Source of the DNA: Anisus vortex
Lineage: Eukaryota > Mollusca > Gastropoda > Planorbidae
Length of the DNA: 64,000 nucleotides
Direction of reading: 5' to 3'
Assembly (NCBI GenBank): GCA_949126835.1
Contig: OX421506.1
Span: 26,983,441 to 27,047,440, forward strand
Positions 47,934 to 59,458 of this stretch are shown here, piece after piece; the stretch's first letter is position 1; every line of letters starts with the position of its first letter. The position numbers and the translations under genes are program-made. The notes under the pieces are model-generated. The model was not told the DNA's origin. It made no database searches and saw only the letters and a list, made by a program, of their open reading frames with translations.

Positions 47934-48339
47934 AATATTATGTGACTAAAGAATATATATGTATATTTTCAAGCATTACAATAACTACCCAGTTTGTATG
48001 ATTACTACTTATCTATACCGCTTAACAATATTGTTATCAGAGTAAAGACGGATTAAAACACATTAGGACATCTCGGTTAAACTGAGATCAAAATATCATT
48101 AATATTAGCAGATGATAAGGCGACAGTGATCGGTCAGCAGGGATGAAAGGACGGTGAACCAATCACAGGACCAGCATGCCGCATACTATATTTGCCAAAT
48201 ACAGACCCCTACTTCATCGATAAGTCACCGCCCACTTGCCCATCGCCGCCCCCCCCCAATCGCCCCCGGGAACGTCAGCGCCCTCTAAAGCTTCTCACCG
48301 CCCCCCGGGGGGCGATATCGCCCCCGTTGAGAACCTATG

Positions 48340-49929
48340 GACTATATGGAACATTTTCATGATGCATCCCCCCTTCCCCGCCTATTCCCTTGTGTTGCGA
48401 TTCTTAGGGGAAATCCGGCCAGCCATGTCGGAGCTGCTTTATATATAGCTTAGCCATAGAAGCTGAGCTAGGCTATACTATAGGCCTACACATAGTTATC
48501 TTACACTCAATCTAATCTATATGTATCTATGTAAACGGCTTTAGGGTGCACTTAAGATGTAAATTACCCCTCCCCTCCCCCGGGCCTTTTGTCGACAGTG
48601 TTTATATAGTTCATCGGTGACAGGGTTGTGCGACAGTTATCGTCACGGGCACGTTTAAGGAATGAGATACACAACAAAATATTATGGGCCACACGTTCTA
48701 ATTTTTTGTTATTTAACGCCATTTCTACAATGGGATATAACAAAAAGACCCACTGCCTTTAAAAAGCTCAGGGCGGGGGTGGGTTCTGGGGAGGGGCACT
48801 GACCAAACAGTCCGGTTGTTTTGGTATATTGGGGTATCCAGCAAAGCTAATGAGGTTTATAAAGGAGTTTCTACCGATACAATTTTCAGTTCACACGGCC
48901 CCTATAACTGTCTCAAAATGTTGGTAGGCCCACTGCAGTCTTTGGACGCCCATTTGGGCCTTTCAGTAAGGAAAAAGTGGATCCGCCTGACCCCACCTCC
49001 CACTCTTTCAACACCAACAATGTAGCCCACACATTCAACAGCCACACGTAACTGGCTTTATTATCTGATACAATCTCTTTAGTTCGCCCCCCCCCCCCGC
49101 CCTGCCGACCATAAGGTCGCTTCCACGCTGTGTCTTCGTCATACCACGTCGCGCGGGCATCGCACTAAATTAGTGCACATGCGTCATAATACGTTTCCGC
49201 TGACCTCATAAAAAAGGTGAGCTCAGAGGGCCGTGTGTGAAAGTTAGTTTGGTCAACATCTGGCGTTGTGATATTAATTAATACAAGCCCAGGCCTATAC
49301 AACATTATTAGGCTTACACATTTATTATTTTGGAGAAAAAAAAAAGAACAATAAAAGGATCAAAACAATAAAAAAGAAAAGCCAGTTTTATTTATCAAAC
49401 GGGGGAATGGATCGTGAAGATGAAAGGGAAATGATTGACTGTACTACAGGGTAAACAGCTGGCTCTAGCAACACAGCTGACTGTGCTGGGTCCATTAACA
49501 TCAATGGATAATGTTTATAGTTTGAAAACATGTCATGAATAATGAATCAGTACGTAAAGTGAATTGAACAAAACAAAAAAAAAAAGAACAACTGTTTTGA
49601 TCGGCGAGTGTTTCAATGGTTTTGTTTAAATTAAAGTTATGGTTTAAATGTAGGTCTGAAAAAAAAATCGTTCAAAAATGACTGGGGAAAAATTACTAAA
49701 AACGTTCAGTTTCTATAACTTATGTTTTTTTTTTTTTTGTTAGCAATAGACAGTGTTAGAACAAGATGTCAGCTACACGGACTTAGGGCAAAAGCAATAA
49801 AAGAAACTTTTTTATTTGTCAAAAATTTAGAGCCTGACCAAAAAAAAAAGAAGATAATTAATTTTGATTTTAAATAAACAGAGTGGTGGTAGAAATTAAA
49901 GTAAGCTAGTTATAAATGTCAGACTAGGT
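48340..49929. other. Long intron segment without gene
   Basis: AT-rich with C runs (49087-49099). A GC-richer patch at 49120-49250 contains the palindrome CACTAAATTAGTG, with a CATAAAAAAGG sequence downstream. No gene recognised. Confidence 0.5.
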
Positions 49930-50010
49930 TAGTCCATAGGGTTAGTAAAGCAGTAGTGCACGGAGATTGTGTGGCCAGAACAGTGCCCAGTCGCCTTACT
50001 TCCAGCCAAC
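49930..50010 (-). mobile_element. SINE family A fragment
   Basis: GATTGTGTGGCCAGAACAGT and CCCAGTCGCCTTACTT are the reverse complement of the family body; both ends are missing. Confidence 0.6.
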
Positions 50011-50064
50011 TAATATCATGTACTCGTCCGAGCTAGGTTGGCTCCCATCAGCAAAAAACAACAA

Positions 50065-50168
50065 CAGGGGACAGCACTACGTCCCCATCAGCAATGAAAG
50101 GGACAGCACTACGTCCCCATCAGCAATGAAAGGGACAGCACCACGACCCATCAGCAATGAAAGGGAAC
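50065..50168 (+). repeat. 32-bp tandem repeat, about 3 copies
   Basis: Units with GGGACAGCACTACGTCCCCA and TCAGCAATGAAA; the third is slightly shortened. Confidence 0.9.
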
Positions 50169-52254
50169 AGTGTTAAGCTTAAAATTCCTTTAAAATGCCT
50201 TTAAAATTTCAAATCAAAATTATTATTTTTTGTGTGTTTTGTTTTTAATTGACCTGGTGAGAGAGTTAAGTGGGGGCTAGGGGTGGCGGAGGGCGCCCTG
50301 TGTATATCCATCTACACACACTGCTGTTTCCTACGAATCAAGTGGGCAAGCCGTGTGTGACACACACATACTCACACGCAGGGTATACTCTGGGTCACTT
50401 ACTCACTCACTTTGATGTGGCTCGGCGCAAATACAAAAGAAGGAGAAAAATAACGGAAACTGAACGTATTCAACCCAATGAGAACGCGTTATGGAAATGT
50501 CAGCTGTTTGTTTAGCATAGGCGTAGACTAATACTTCCTACCGTGCTTATATGAAACATGTTTCAGGTCTGCCAACTTTTACGAAAAAATTACTTGAACC
50601 GGTTGCGAAATAACGAACTTTGTGAATGTGGAAAATGGGACGGGGGATTAATTGTCGCCAATAGACACAGCTATTAAAATAAGGAAGAGACAGTAAAAAA
50701 AAATATAAAGAATACATAACTTTGATTCGAGTCCACATAGTCAATACATACTTGCTCCGCCAATGTACGTCCCACTTAAGTGTTTAGTCTAATTAATCCC
50801 AACCACTTAGTAGAGTAGACCTGTGTTGTACGTTGTACTGTAGCGAAAAGTTTCATTTAGTCATTGCTGTACTGTAGCGAAAGTTTCATGTACTCATTGG
50901 CATTGGATACAGTCTTCACTGTTCACTCTCGTATTGCTGCAACGACACAACGTTGGAGAGGCAATTACACACGTGGATACATCGTGTGCGGATACATTGT
51001 GTGGATAACATGTTTTCCCGTTGAATTATTTGTGTGTTGCAATGTGGCTGACCGTGTGGCTGACCGTGTGGCTAAATGTGTGGCTAAATGTGCACCGAAG
51101 ATTCTGTTGTATAGTTTATTAAAGTGGATTGTTCCAGCTGTATATTAGGGTTTTTGATCTCTCGTTGAGGTCTGTGTGAGGAATACGGGACATGTTTATC
51201 TATCTATCTATCTGTCTGTCTCTGTCTGTCTGTATGTATGTAGGTCATAATATGTCTGCCTATCGTGTCTTTTTCATGTAGCAAAGATTTTTTTAATATA
51301 TCAAATCTATTTAATCTATACTTTACTTACTTTACTTACTTTACTTATCTTATCTATCAAAGTTAAACGTATAATGTAACTACTATATATTTTAAACCGA
51401 CATTTACCAGTCTAAACAAAATAAAGTCATCCACTTAATGCTGGGCACGCACCGAGTACACCGGAATTTCAAATTTTTATTTTTACATATTCCTTCTGTG
51501 AAACACCGTTAAAAATACCAAAACGCGACCCAGAAAGCGAGCATTCTAAAAATGTGTCTATCCGCGCGCAGTAAGGACCTGACCTCACGGAGCTGGTGGA
51601 CTAAGGTATGGCACAACGTGCTTGTGGTTTTGTTTCATGTTCCTTTTCTATATCCCCGCCACTTGTTTGGTTTATCGTCGTGGACAGTCGTGGGTTTAAA
51701 GTAAAATAAAGGGGGAGAAAAGGTTATGACGGTTGCCTGGTTCAATTAGCCTCGAGTTTTTCAAATATTTAGTCATATTTGTGTGAATGTGTGTGTGTGG
51801 TAGTGGTCAAGGAAGGTTATATTCGGAATTATTGCTTGTGTATTATTGGAAAGATGAAGACAAAAACTAGAACACACACAGGGCTCAAAAAGAAGTAATT
51901 CTAGCGTAAAAAGGAGCTGTGCATAACTGGGAGTTTTGAAAACTAGAAAAGAGTAACACACAGTTGGTTTGAGTCTGACAGAGAGACAGTGCTTTGTAGA
52001 CACAGTTGCGACATGGTCAGTTGGGACCCCGTGTAGTTGAAAGATTGGCACAGTTGGGGCCCATTGTGTGACAATTTTGGGGACATGTAAGAGTGGGGAC
52101 CTCTTTGGTTTAAAGGGGCCTTGCTTGACACCAAGAGGCTCTTTGTGAGATAGTTGGGGACATGTGAGAGTCGTGCGGAATCCAGGCTCAGGCGATTTAA
52201 ATCTTTTCAAAAGATTTCCGTTTCGATATCCAGTCTCTACATGGAATGTTATTA
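50169..52254. other. Long intron segment without gene
   Basis: Short TGGCTGACCGTG/TGGCTAAATGTG repeats at about 51035-51092, a small TCTA/TCTG patch near 51200-51240, and TACTT repeats near 51320-51345. No gene. Confidence 0.5.
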
Positions 52255-52350
52255 TTATTATTTTGTTTTTGCATTTTCTTCCGGCATCATGTTGACATGC
52301 TTGAATTGTTGACCAGTGGGCTTGGCGGCTGATAATTTTGAGGGACATTG
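52255..52350 (-). mobile_element. LINE fragment
   Basis: GGGCTTGGCGGCTGATAATT and the preceding GTTGACATGC match sequence in the LINE remnant at about 52740-52790. Short isolated piece. Confidence 0.4.
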
Positions 52351-52464
52351 ATAATATTGCTTTACTGCCCCCGTATCTACTAAGTATTTTTTTTTTGAAT
52401 TATTTGTCATTTATAATAAAAACAAGTTTTAAGAAACACGCCTATAATCTTTAGCGCCTTATAT

Positions 52465-52810
52465 AATAATAATAATAATTGTATTTATAAAGCGCTATCA
52501 ACAAACATAATGTAGGCTCAACAGACCGATAACAAAACATACATAGAAGTAATAACGTATAATGACTAGGGTTCAACAAAACTAGACCAAAATAAAAACG
52601 ATAGAACTGATTTCTAAAGGTGAATCTTAAAATGGTGAGTCTTTAAGTTCTTTTTGAAGGTGTCATAGCAGGCGGTTTGTCTGAGCTTGAGGGGGAGCGA
52701 GTTCCATACCTTCGGGCCAAATGCATTATCTTCCCGCATCCTGTTGACATTAAATTTAATTAGTGGGCTTGATGGCTGATAATTTTGGGGCCAGGAATTC
52801 AAATGTTGAG
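52465..52810 (-). pseudogene. CR1/L2-like LINE 3' end
   Basis: Minus-strand frame 52614-52802 gives PQNYQPSSPLIKFNVNRM, AFGPKVWNSLPLKLRQ and KKNLKTHHFK, followed by a tail with GATAGCGCTTTATAAATAC and (ATT)n at 52467-52483. Only the last ~60 codons survive. Confidence 0.8.
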
Positions 52811-53865
52811 AGAGAAAAAACTATAAAAAGACTAATACACTCAATGGAGTTTTGGGTCTAGTGGCTGTAATAAACTTTTATCTAGAAGGGGTGCTCCTGT
52901 AAACTTACAAGTCATAAGTCAAGAACGACTGGAGTTTGTACCCCCCCCCCTTTTTTTTTACCCCCCCCCCCCCCTTGTCCTGGTTAATCTCGTCATTTGA
53001 ACGTGATAGTTTCAATAGCTTCAGTGCAGTTTTCACTGGCTACGTTTAGTCTATTAATGGCCATTATAATAGATAATAAAAAGTGCACTGTATTGTAAGC
53101 TCCTTTTAATGGTACTAATAAAATGACAGAATGCACGTTTTAACAATTAAAAAACCAACAACCCGCCATCGGTCACTGAGTATGTTTGGAGTATTCAATA
53201 CGTGTAATTATTGTCGTAAGGGAGAACAGTGGTGGGCTGTCTATATTTAGATGTAGCGCGTCGAATGGTCATGCCATTTGATCTTGTTCAAATCCTGGTG
53301 ATGAAAAAAAAAAACTATTTTTTTTACTACTGCTCTTAAGGCGACTGCGAGGGGGCTGGAGGGAGGGTGTTCTCTACTAAGTTTTATTGAGATTTGTATT
53401 GTCATTTATCTTCAGTTTCTAAGAAGCACCCCCCCACACACACATTACACAGAAAACAGACAGACTAGCAAATAAACGACGTCATGTTTAAATTAAAAGA
53501 TCTACATCTGTATACGTGTGTGTGTATGTCGGTATGTTCACGCGTTTTTTTTGTGTTGTAACAATTAAAAGCGTTTAGCTAGTTTTCTTTGCATTTAACA
53601 CGTGGTGGTGACACATTATTAAAGGTCCCGGGGGGGGGGGGGGAATGTATGAGCATTTAAAGACCTCAAGTGTATATTGAGCTAATAATTGTGCATACAC
53701 ATCTTGTATTGCTAAACCACACAATTTCAAAGAAACTCAATGCTAGAGAACATTTTCTGGAAATGCGTTTTAGATCTAGAGTCTAATTAATTGCATATGT
53801 GAAAACTAAAAATAGAAAAAAAAAATATTTCCGACATCCGGCGGTTTGGACAAATTTAATTTGTT
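52811..53865. other. Long intron segment without gene
   Basis: Two C runs with a T run between them (52940-52975), a G run (53630-53642) and AT-rich sequence. Nothing gene-like. Confidence 0.5.
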
Positions 53866-53943
53866 TAACAGATTTGAACCCACGCCCACAAGATTGGACT
53901 GCGACCTGAACGCAGCGCCTTAGACCGCTCGGCCATCCTGCAG
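53866..53943 (-). pseudogene. tRNA-Leu(CAG)-like pseudogene
   Basis: The minus strand reads GGATGGCCGAGCGGTCTAAG, then GCGCTGCGTTCAGGTCGCAG (anticodon stem-loop with CAG), a variable arm, and GTGGGTTCAAATCTG. This matches the body of eukaryotic tRNA-Leu(CAG). The 3' side of the T stem (CTGTT instead of CCCAC) and the acceptor stem do not pair, so it is a decayed gene or the head of a retroposon rather than a functional tRNA. Confidence 0.75.
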
Positions 53944-54206
53944 CTGCTTTGAAATCTTTTCGTTTATTTTTAAATGGTTAATGTTCTCTTGCCTGCTTGA
54001 TGGTCACACGTAAAGGACAGGTTTAGTATTTGAGTGTGGAGGGAGGATGTTCCCTTGAGTTTACCCATGCCCTCGTGAGCAGATGCTTAAACGAGCCTCA
54101 GCGGTACTTTCTACGTGTGTATGTTTCTAATTATTAGTTCTCGAAAAGTTGTATGTATTGATATATCTTAATCATCACAATGCATTATTCACATTATACG
54201 TAACAC

Positions 54207-54416
54207 CAGGATCGGCACGCAAGTAAATTTTTTATGGCACACGAAAGGCTTTCGCCCCCCCCCCCCCCCCCGCCAAATGGCGATTCAAGTATCTTCTACA
54301 TGAAATCGAGTGCTAGAGACTTGAAGACTTTTGGCACGCTGAATGAATCAGAAATAAATAAGAAATCAATCCTACGTTGGCAGGAACACTTTTTATCAAA
54401 AGTTTGCCGACCTCTG
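54207..54416 (+). mobile_element. hAT-type MITE, family B
   Basis: Left CAGGATCGGCACGCAAG, right AAAGTTTGCCGACCTCTG, internal TTTTGGCACGCTGAATGAAT. Flanking octamers CGTAACAC and CGTTGCAA match at only 5 of 8. Confidence 0.7.
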
Positions 54417-54572
54417 CGTTGCAACACCAACATAAATACATAAATTATACGTCCCGCTTCTGCGACTTTGATTTGTCAAACAAGGCAGGGCGTAGGTCTG
54501 GCAAAGAAAAGAAAAAGTGGGCGATGGTAATAAAACAAGAAAATGAAGAGAGTGTGTGTAGCCTATGTGTGT

Positions 54573-55087
54573 ATGGCATGATCGTCGAATGTCGTGATCG
54601 TTGAATGGCGTGATCGTTGAATGGCGTGATCGTTGAATGGCGTGATCGTTGAATGGCGTGATCGTAGAATGGCGTGATTGTTGAATTGTGTGATCGTTGA
54701 ATGGCGTGATCGTTGAATAGCGTGGTCGTTGAATAGCGTGGTCGTTGAATAGCGTGGTCGTTGAATGGCGTGGTCGTTGAATAGCGTGGTCGTTGAATAG
54801 CGTGGTCGTTGAATGGCGTGATCGTTGAATGGCGTGATCGTTGAATGGCGTGATCGTTGAATGGCGTGATCGTTGAATGGCGTGATCGTTGAATGACGTG
54901 ATCGTTGAATGACGTGATCGTTGAATGGCGAGATCGTTGAATGGCGAGATCGTTGAATGGCGAGATCGTTGAATGGCGTGGTCGTTGAATGGCGTGATCG
55001 TTGAATGGCGTGATCGTTGAATGGCGTGATCATTGAATGGCGTGATTGTTGAATTGCGTAATCGTTGAATTGCGTGATTGATGAATT
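54573..55087 (+). repeat. Minisatellite, 16-bp unit, about 32 copies
   Basis: Units of GAATGGCGTGATCGTT with variants (AGCGTGGTCGTT, GGCGAGATCGTT, ACGTGATCGTT) grouped in blocks, which suggests local block duplication. Three units make 48 bp, so the minus strand shows a false 263-codon frame with an HAIQRSRHSTITPFND repeat. Confidence 0.96.
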
Positions 55088-55672
55088 GCATAATTATTCT
55101 CAAAAAACGTATATTTTTTGGATCGCACGATTCTAAGTTGTCAGATTGCGTCCACTGACTGTCGGTGAAATGTGTTTTTGCTGTCAAGGGGATGTAACTT
55201 AACCCGCGATGGTTGTTAAACAGCTGCCATTCTCCCTAGACTCCCCACACGTCCAGTTTAAAAATGATCTTGAGGTGTTAAGAGTCGTTATGAATACATT
55301 ATTGTTTGTTTACGTCTTGCTTATTCGTGCGTCTCGAAAATACGTTATACGCGATGAACACACCAATGAACACACGTGTGTGTTGAATCTCTGCGAGGTC
55401 GTGTGCTGTGCGATATTTTTGTCACAAGCGCCAGTATAGACATCAAGTGTTGTTTACTGCCAGGGCCACACCCTACGCAGTGGAGTGGGGGTGTTGGAGG
55501 GTGGTGGGAGACGACAAGGTAGGGAGGGAGGTAAGGGTGGATTTTAAGCCACGGTTTGTTCATTTTCTCTAAAGTGGGATTATGGTTTTCGCACAGGCCT
55601 AGCTAGTGTCATGTTTGGTTTTTGCAGTATTTTTTTTATATCAAATTTTCAATTGAAATGTATGCTATATAG

Positions 55673-55858
55673 CAGTGGTAGGCAACCTACGGCACGCCTG
55701 CCATACTTGGCACGCGGAAGACCCCCAAAATGCAATTCAAGTCACTTCTACGAGACGCTTAGGGCTAGATCAGAATGACTTTTAGTCAGTTGGCACGCTG
55801 AAGGAATAAAAAAATCCCTCTTTTGGCACACTATTATCAAAAGTTTGCCGACCCCTGC
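55673..55858 (+). mobile_element. hAT-type MITE, family B, 186 bp
   Basis: Left CAGTGGTAGGCAACCTACGG, right GTTTGCCGACCCCTG. Target duplication CTATATAG/CTATATAA (7 of 8). Confidence 0.9.
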
Positions 55859-55949
55859 TATATAATAGTAAAGAGTTAGGAATCCTGGTACTGTAGCAGC
55901 ATATGTCGTTTCAGCGAACTCGTCATAATATTATATCTACATATTTGTG

Positions 55950-56110
55950 GCACTATGGAGGTAACGGTGTCCGAATCATGTTTCGACTGGCGTACCGAAG
56001 GTCCTGGGTTCGAACCCTGGTCAAGGCTAGGATTTTGTTCCCCCGGATCTGGAGGGTGTCACTGAGTCTACCCTGAGTATGGTTTGGACCTTGGTACGTA
56101 CTGTATGCAG
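55950..56110 (+). mobile_element. SINE family A, 3'-truncated
   Basis: CGACTGGCGTACCGAAGG, B box GGGTTCGAACCCTGG, AGGGTGTCACTGAGTCTACC. The GTAAAG and GCTGGCCACA blocks are absent. Confidence 0.8.
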
Positions 56111-56180
56111 TCAATGACTAACAGATTAGGGGTACTAATAAATAAATAAACGTGCCGTTCCTAAAGGTGGGCTAAAATTA

Positions 56181-56457
56181 GTAATATAGACCTACTGAGT
56201 AATATAGACCTACTGAGTAATATAGACCTACTGAGTAATATAGACCTACTGAGTAATATAGACCTACTGAGTAATATAGACCTACTGAGTAATATAGACC
56301 TACTGAGTAATATAGACCTACTGAGTAATATAGACCTACTGAGTAATACAGACCTACTGAGTAATATAGACCTACTGAGAAATATAGACCTACTAAGGAA
56401 TATAGACCTACTGAGAAATATAGACCTACTAAGGAATATAGACCTACTGAGAAATAT
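56181..56457 (+). repeat. Minisatellite, 18-bp unit, about 15 copies
   Basis: Units of GTAATATAGACCTACTGA; the last five alternate AGAAATATAGACC and AAGGAATATAGACC types. Confidence 0.95.
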
Positions 56458-56559
56458 CCTGTTGTTGTCTTTTTTTTCTGTTTGGTGGAGGGTAGGTGGG
56501 GGGGGGGGGGGGGCGGGGTAGAAACTAGAAACTGACAGCTTTTGCGAATCTCACTGCTC

Positions 56560-56760
56560 ATGTACCGGTACCATTCTGTCCACCAGCTCGTGAGTCGTTT
56601 GGCAAGTGTTAGCTACAAGTCACGTGCCGCTCGGTGTGTGTGTTCTTTTTGCGCGTGCTTTTGTCTGTGTCAGCCATGTTGGCGCCTTGTCGGCAGCACT
56701 GAGCCGTGATTCAAATAAATAAAAAAAAAGGTTTTCTCTTTGTTTTGTACTTGGGTCGTA
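56560..56760 (+). promoter_or_regulatory. Possible promoter region upstream of exon 57188-57763
   Basis: GC-richer patch in AT-rich surroundings, about 450-600 bp before the ATG at 57192. It has a palindromic E-box CACGTG at 56621 and a YY1-like GCCATGTT at 56673, a motif often found near transcription starts. A short upstream reading frame begins at 56677. This is a weak sequence-only argument for an internal start site. Confidence 0.25.
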
Positions 56761-57187
56761 GATCTAGCGAAAAAAAAACAAAAAAAAAAACAACAGACGT
56801 ACAGCAAAGAAAACATTTCAATTTCAAAACATTTTTCTTGCATTAACGTGTTAAAAACTGTGTATACGAACCTAGCTTTGTCTTTGTAGGCCTATATTAA
56901 AGGCGCATGATTTCCATTCGGAGCAGAAATGAAAGAGAAAAGAAGATGAAGTGCAGTATTCCAGCTAGCAAACAAAGTTTAGTAGTAGTAATAGGCCTAC
57001 CTCTCGCGACAGTGAATAAGAAATAGAGGAGGAATGCCGAAAGATGCATTGGAAAAGTGCAGTAACATCTGGGATGAGAACAAAAAACACAACTTGAAGA
57101 GAGAGGCAGTAGCACGTCAAGATAATGTGCAATAACGCACCAAACTAATGTGTAGTTACACACCAGATTCAGACGCAGAAACTACAG

Positions 57188-57763
57188 TGTCATGTGCACC
57201 TTAGAGATTCCCGCTGCATCAGGGGACGTCACCGATACTGTCCTGTGTGGTTGTCCGGGCGACGACGAATGTTTACGCAACAGGGGAAATAATCCGACCT
57301 GCCTCGGCGATCCAGGCCCGGCAGGCGACGACACTATGGTCAAACAGAGTGATCTTCCTCTTTCCGGTAATCCGGGCGCCTGTGACGACGTGACTCCCCC
57401 GTCACTACCACCGCCGCCGCCGCCACCACCCCTGCCTGCCGGCCGTGATCGACACGTCACGAGCAGCGGCGGCGTGTCCGAGCCGGACAGCCGTCGTGAC
57501 GGAGAGGGCGCTGTGGAGAGCGGGCCCTCTGGATTGCGGCGTCGCCAGCGAGGCTCGGGCGAGGGCGGGCGAGGCGCGGGGGCGAACAGCGTTGGCCAGT
57601 GCGCGGGGCGCCCAATAAGCCCGCTCGTGGGACATTCGACGGTCCTGAGGCGCAAGTGGATTGAGGACGGCTTCGGGTTATCCGGCGACGCGGCCAAAGA
57701 CAGAAAGGATCGCAGGCTACAGGTGCAGAGCTGGGATTCCAAGAGTTTGATTCGATACCTCAG
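57188..57763 (+). CDS. Probable supervillin-locus exon: cassette or alternative first exon
   Basis: Open block ending in a strong donor (CTCAG|GTATGT, phase 2). An ATG at 57192 opens 190 codons plus a split Arg codon. The product has acidic Gly/Asp-rich sequence, a run of about nine prolines, an Arg/Gly-rich part and a C-terminal segment with RRKWIEDGFGL and WDSKSLIRYLR. An in-frame stop at 57153 limits upstream extension. If an acceptor is used after ACTACAG at 57187, the exon is 576 nt, phase 2 at both ends, and joins exon 8 without a frameshift. The polypyrimidine tract there is poor, so a first exon starting at 57192 is at least as likely. I do not recognise the sequence as a known supervillin segment; assignment to the locus rests on strand, phase and position. 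Confidence 0.55.
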
Positions 57764-58004
57764 GTATGTATTATTAAAATCCACAGTTTTATGACATCCG
57801 CTACATCTTTACACGTTGGAGAAATGTGTCCAGTAGCGTGCTTGCGCGTGACGATAAAATTTACTCAGATCAATATATTGTTATTTCAACTTGCAGGGAT
57901 ATTCTTTAATGGTTACTTTTATTTATGGCGGATTGCTTCTATCAAACGTACTCTCCCATCTTTCAGTCTGTCTGTCTATCTTTGTCTCTCTCTATATATA
58001 TATC
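57764..58004. other. Start of the intron after exon 57188-57763
   Basis: AT-rich sequence following the GTATGT donor, leading into TCTG/TCTA-rich simple sequence. No gene. Confidence 0.55.
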
Positions 58005-58410
58005 TATGTATATATCTTTATTTATCGTATATCTACCTGTCTACCTATGTATCTGTCTACCTGTCTACCTATGTATCTGTCTACCTATGTATCTGTCTAC
58101 CTGTCTACCTATGTATCTGTCTACCTGTCTACCTATGTATCTGTCTACCTGTCTACCTATGTATCTGTCTACCTGTCTACCTATGTATCTGTCTACCTGT
58201 CTACCTATGTATCTGTCTACCTGTCTACCTATGTATCTGTCTACCTGTCTACCTATGTATCTGTCTACCTGTCTACCTATGTATCTGTCTACCTGTCTAC
58301 CTATGTATCTGTCTACCTGTCTACCTATGTATCTGTCTACCTGTCTACCTATGTATCTGTCTACCTGTCTACCTATGTATCTGTCTATATATCTTGTATC
58401 TATCTATCTG
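58005..58410 (+). repeat. Minisatellite, 24-bp unit, about 14 copies
   Basis: Units of CTACCTGTCTACC followed by TATGTATCTGT, themselves built from TCTA/TCTG/TGTA tetramers, so probably a higher-order form of a TCTA-type microsatellite. All three forward frames are open. Confidence 0.95.
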
Positions 58411-58524
58411 TTTATCTTTATCTATAAAGCACCCTGTTTGTTTTATTATCAAGTTCGGAGCTCTACGATTTTACCGAAGATGATAATATAATAAATGTAT
58501 CTGTCTATCTATTTATCTCCCTCT

Positions 58525-58592
58525 CTCATTCTATCCCTCTCTCATTCTATCCCTCTCTCATTCTATCCCTCTCTCATTCTATCCCTCTCTCA
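58525..58592 (+). repeat. 16-bp tandem repeat ATTCTATCCCTCTCTC
   Basis: Four complete copies with TCTC-rich flanks. Confidence 0.9.
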
Positions 58593-59055
58593 CACATTTT
58601 CCCTCTCTCCTTCTCTCTTTAAAAAACAACAACAAAATGTGCACGATTCACGAATAGCAGACAACTTGATCTTTTAACTTGTATGGATTTTTTTCTCTCA
58701 AGGAAATAAGATACAACAACTGTAAATATTATACTGTACGCTGTTATAAAGAGAAGAATGGTCTTTGTGTAATCTGATTGGTCGAGATACAAGCCAATCA
58801 ATAGTGCTCCAGTGTGTATATATATAAATGTATTATCCTAAAACAATTGGGCCAAGAACTTTGTTTTATTCTTTTCATTGGATGGACGAGTTCAAATTAC
58901 AGGCATTTCTTTTTAACCACTCAAGTCTAGATATAAGACAGTGTTCTTTTACTAGTATTATTTTAAATGAACAAACCAGGAAGACCAGTAACATAATAGC
59001 ATTTAAAACACTCATAAAAACGCAGGACTAGCATAAAGAAGATGTGTATAGTTAT
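58593..59055. other. No gene seen
   Basis: AT-rich sequence with one short open frame (58828-59031) lacking splice or other support. Confidence 0.5.
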
Positions 59056-59265
59056 ATATCATCATCATTATCAATCCCTTGACCGTTTTGGTCGTTGAGC
59101 CAAAGCAGTCAACTTTCTCCACTTTTGCCAATCTTGAGCGGTTGTCGATAGTTGAGTCAACTGCAGCCCTGTCCAATACTTTATGTTGTCGAACCAGCAT
59201 TTCCGCTGACGGCCTCTCCGACGTCCACCTTCTAAAATTTACAATGCCTTGGAGGATTTATTTTT
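59056..59265 (-). pseudogene. Non-LTR retrotransposon 3' end (GRxRKxW type)
   Basis: Minus-strand translation gives RRRGRQRKCWFDNIKYWTGL, SLADS-like TQLSTTAQDWQKWR and a tail with ATGATGATGA simple repeat. This is the standard C-terminus of many animal non-LTR endonuclease/reverse-transcriptase proteins. Truncated; a second copy is at 61690-61980. Confidence 0.75.
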
Positions 59266-59458
59266 TTCGGCAGGTAATTATGTCGCAACACATGACCGAA
59301 CCATGTCAGTTTGATTGTTTCATGTTTTCTTGAGGGCCTGCAATTAAGGATATTCTGTCCCAGACATTTAAACAAATACAAAAGCTGGGTTCAAGTATAT
59401 TATCACAAATTGTCTCATTCGGGACTAACTATAATCTTTTAGGTCTATTACTATAGAG

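Larger units (their letters stand above)
41260..48339. mobile_element. hAT-type MITE (family E) hosting a Helitron dimer
   Basis: Left terminus CATAGGTTCTCAACCG, right terminus CGTTGAGAACCTATG. Octamers GACAATAT and GACTATAT (7 of 8) flank it. Without the Helitrons (41815-47931) the element is about 960 bp. Its core matches the core of the family B MITE at 13642-14790, although the termini differ. Confidence 0.88.

Noticed and set aside
48236..48448. A proline-rich small frame
   Set aside because: It spans the C-rich right end of the hAT MITE at 41260-48339.
54396..55187. 263-codon minus-strand frame with HAIQRSRHSTITPFND repeats
   Set aside because: Produced by the 16-bp minisatellite (three units make 48 bp).
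57182..57784. 200-codon minus-strand frame opposite the orphan exon
   Set aside because: GC-rich shadow; the + strand has a strong donor at the end of the open block, the minus strand shows no matching splice sites.
57791..58491. Three overlapping YLSTCLPM-type frames
   Set aside because: Produced by the 24-bp minisatellite.
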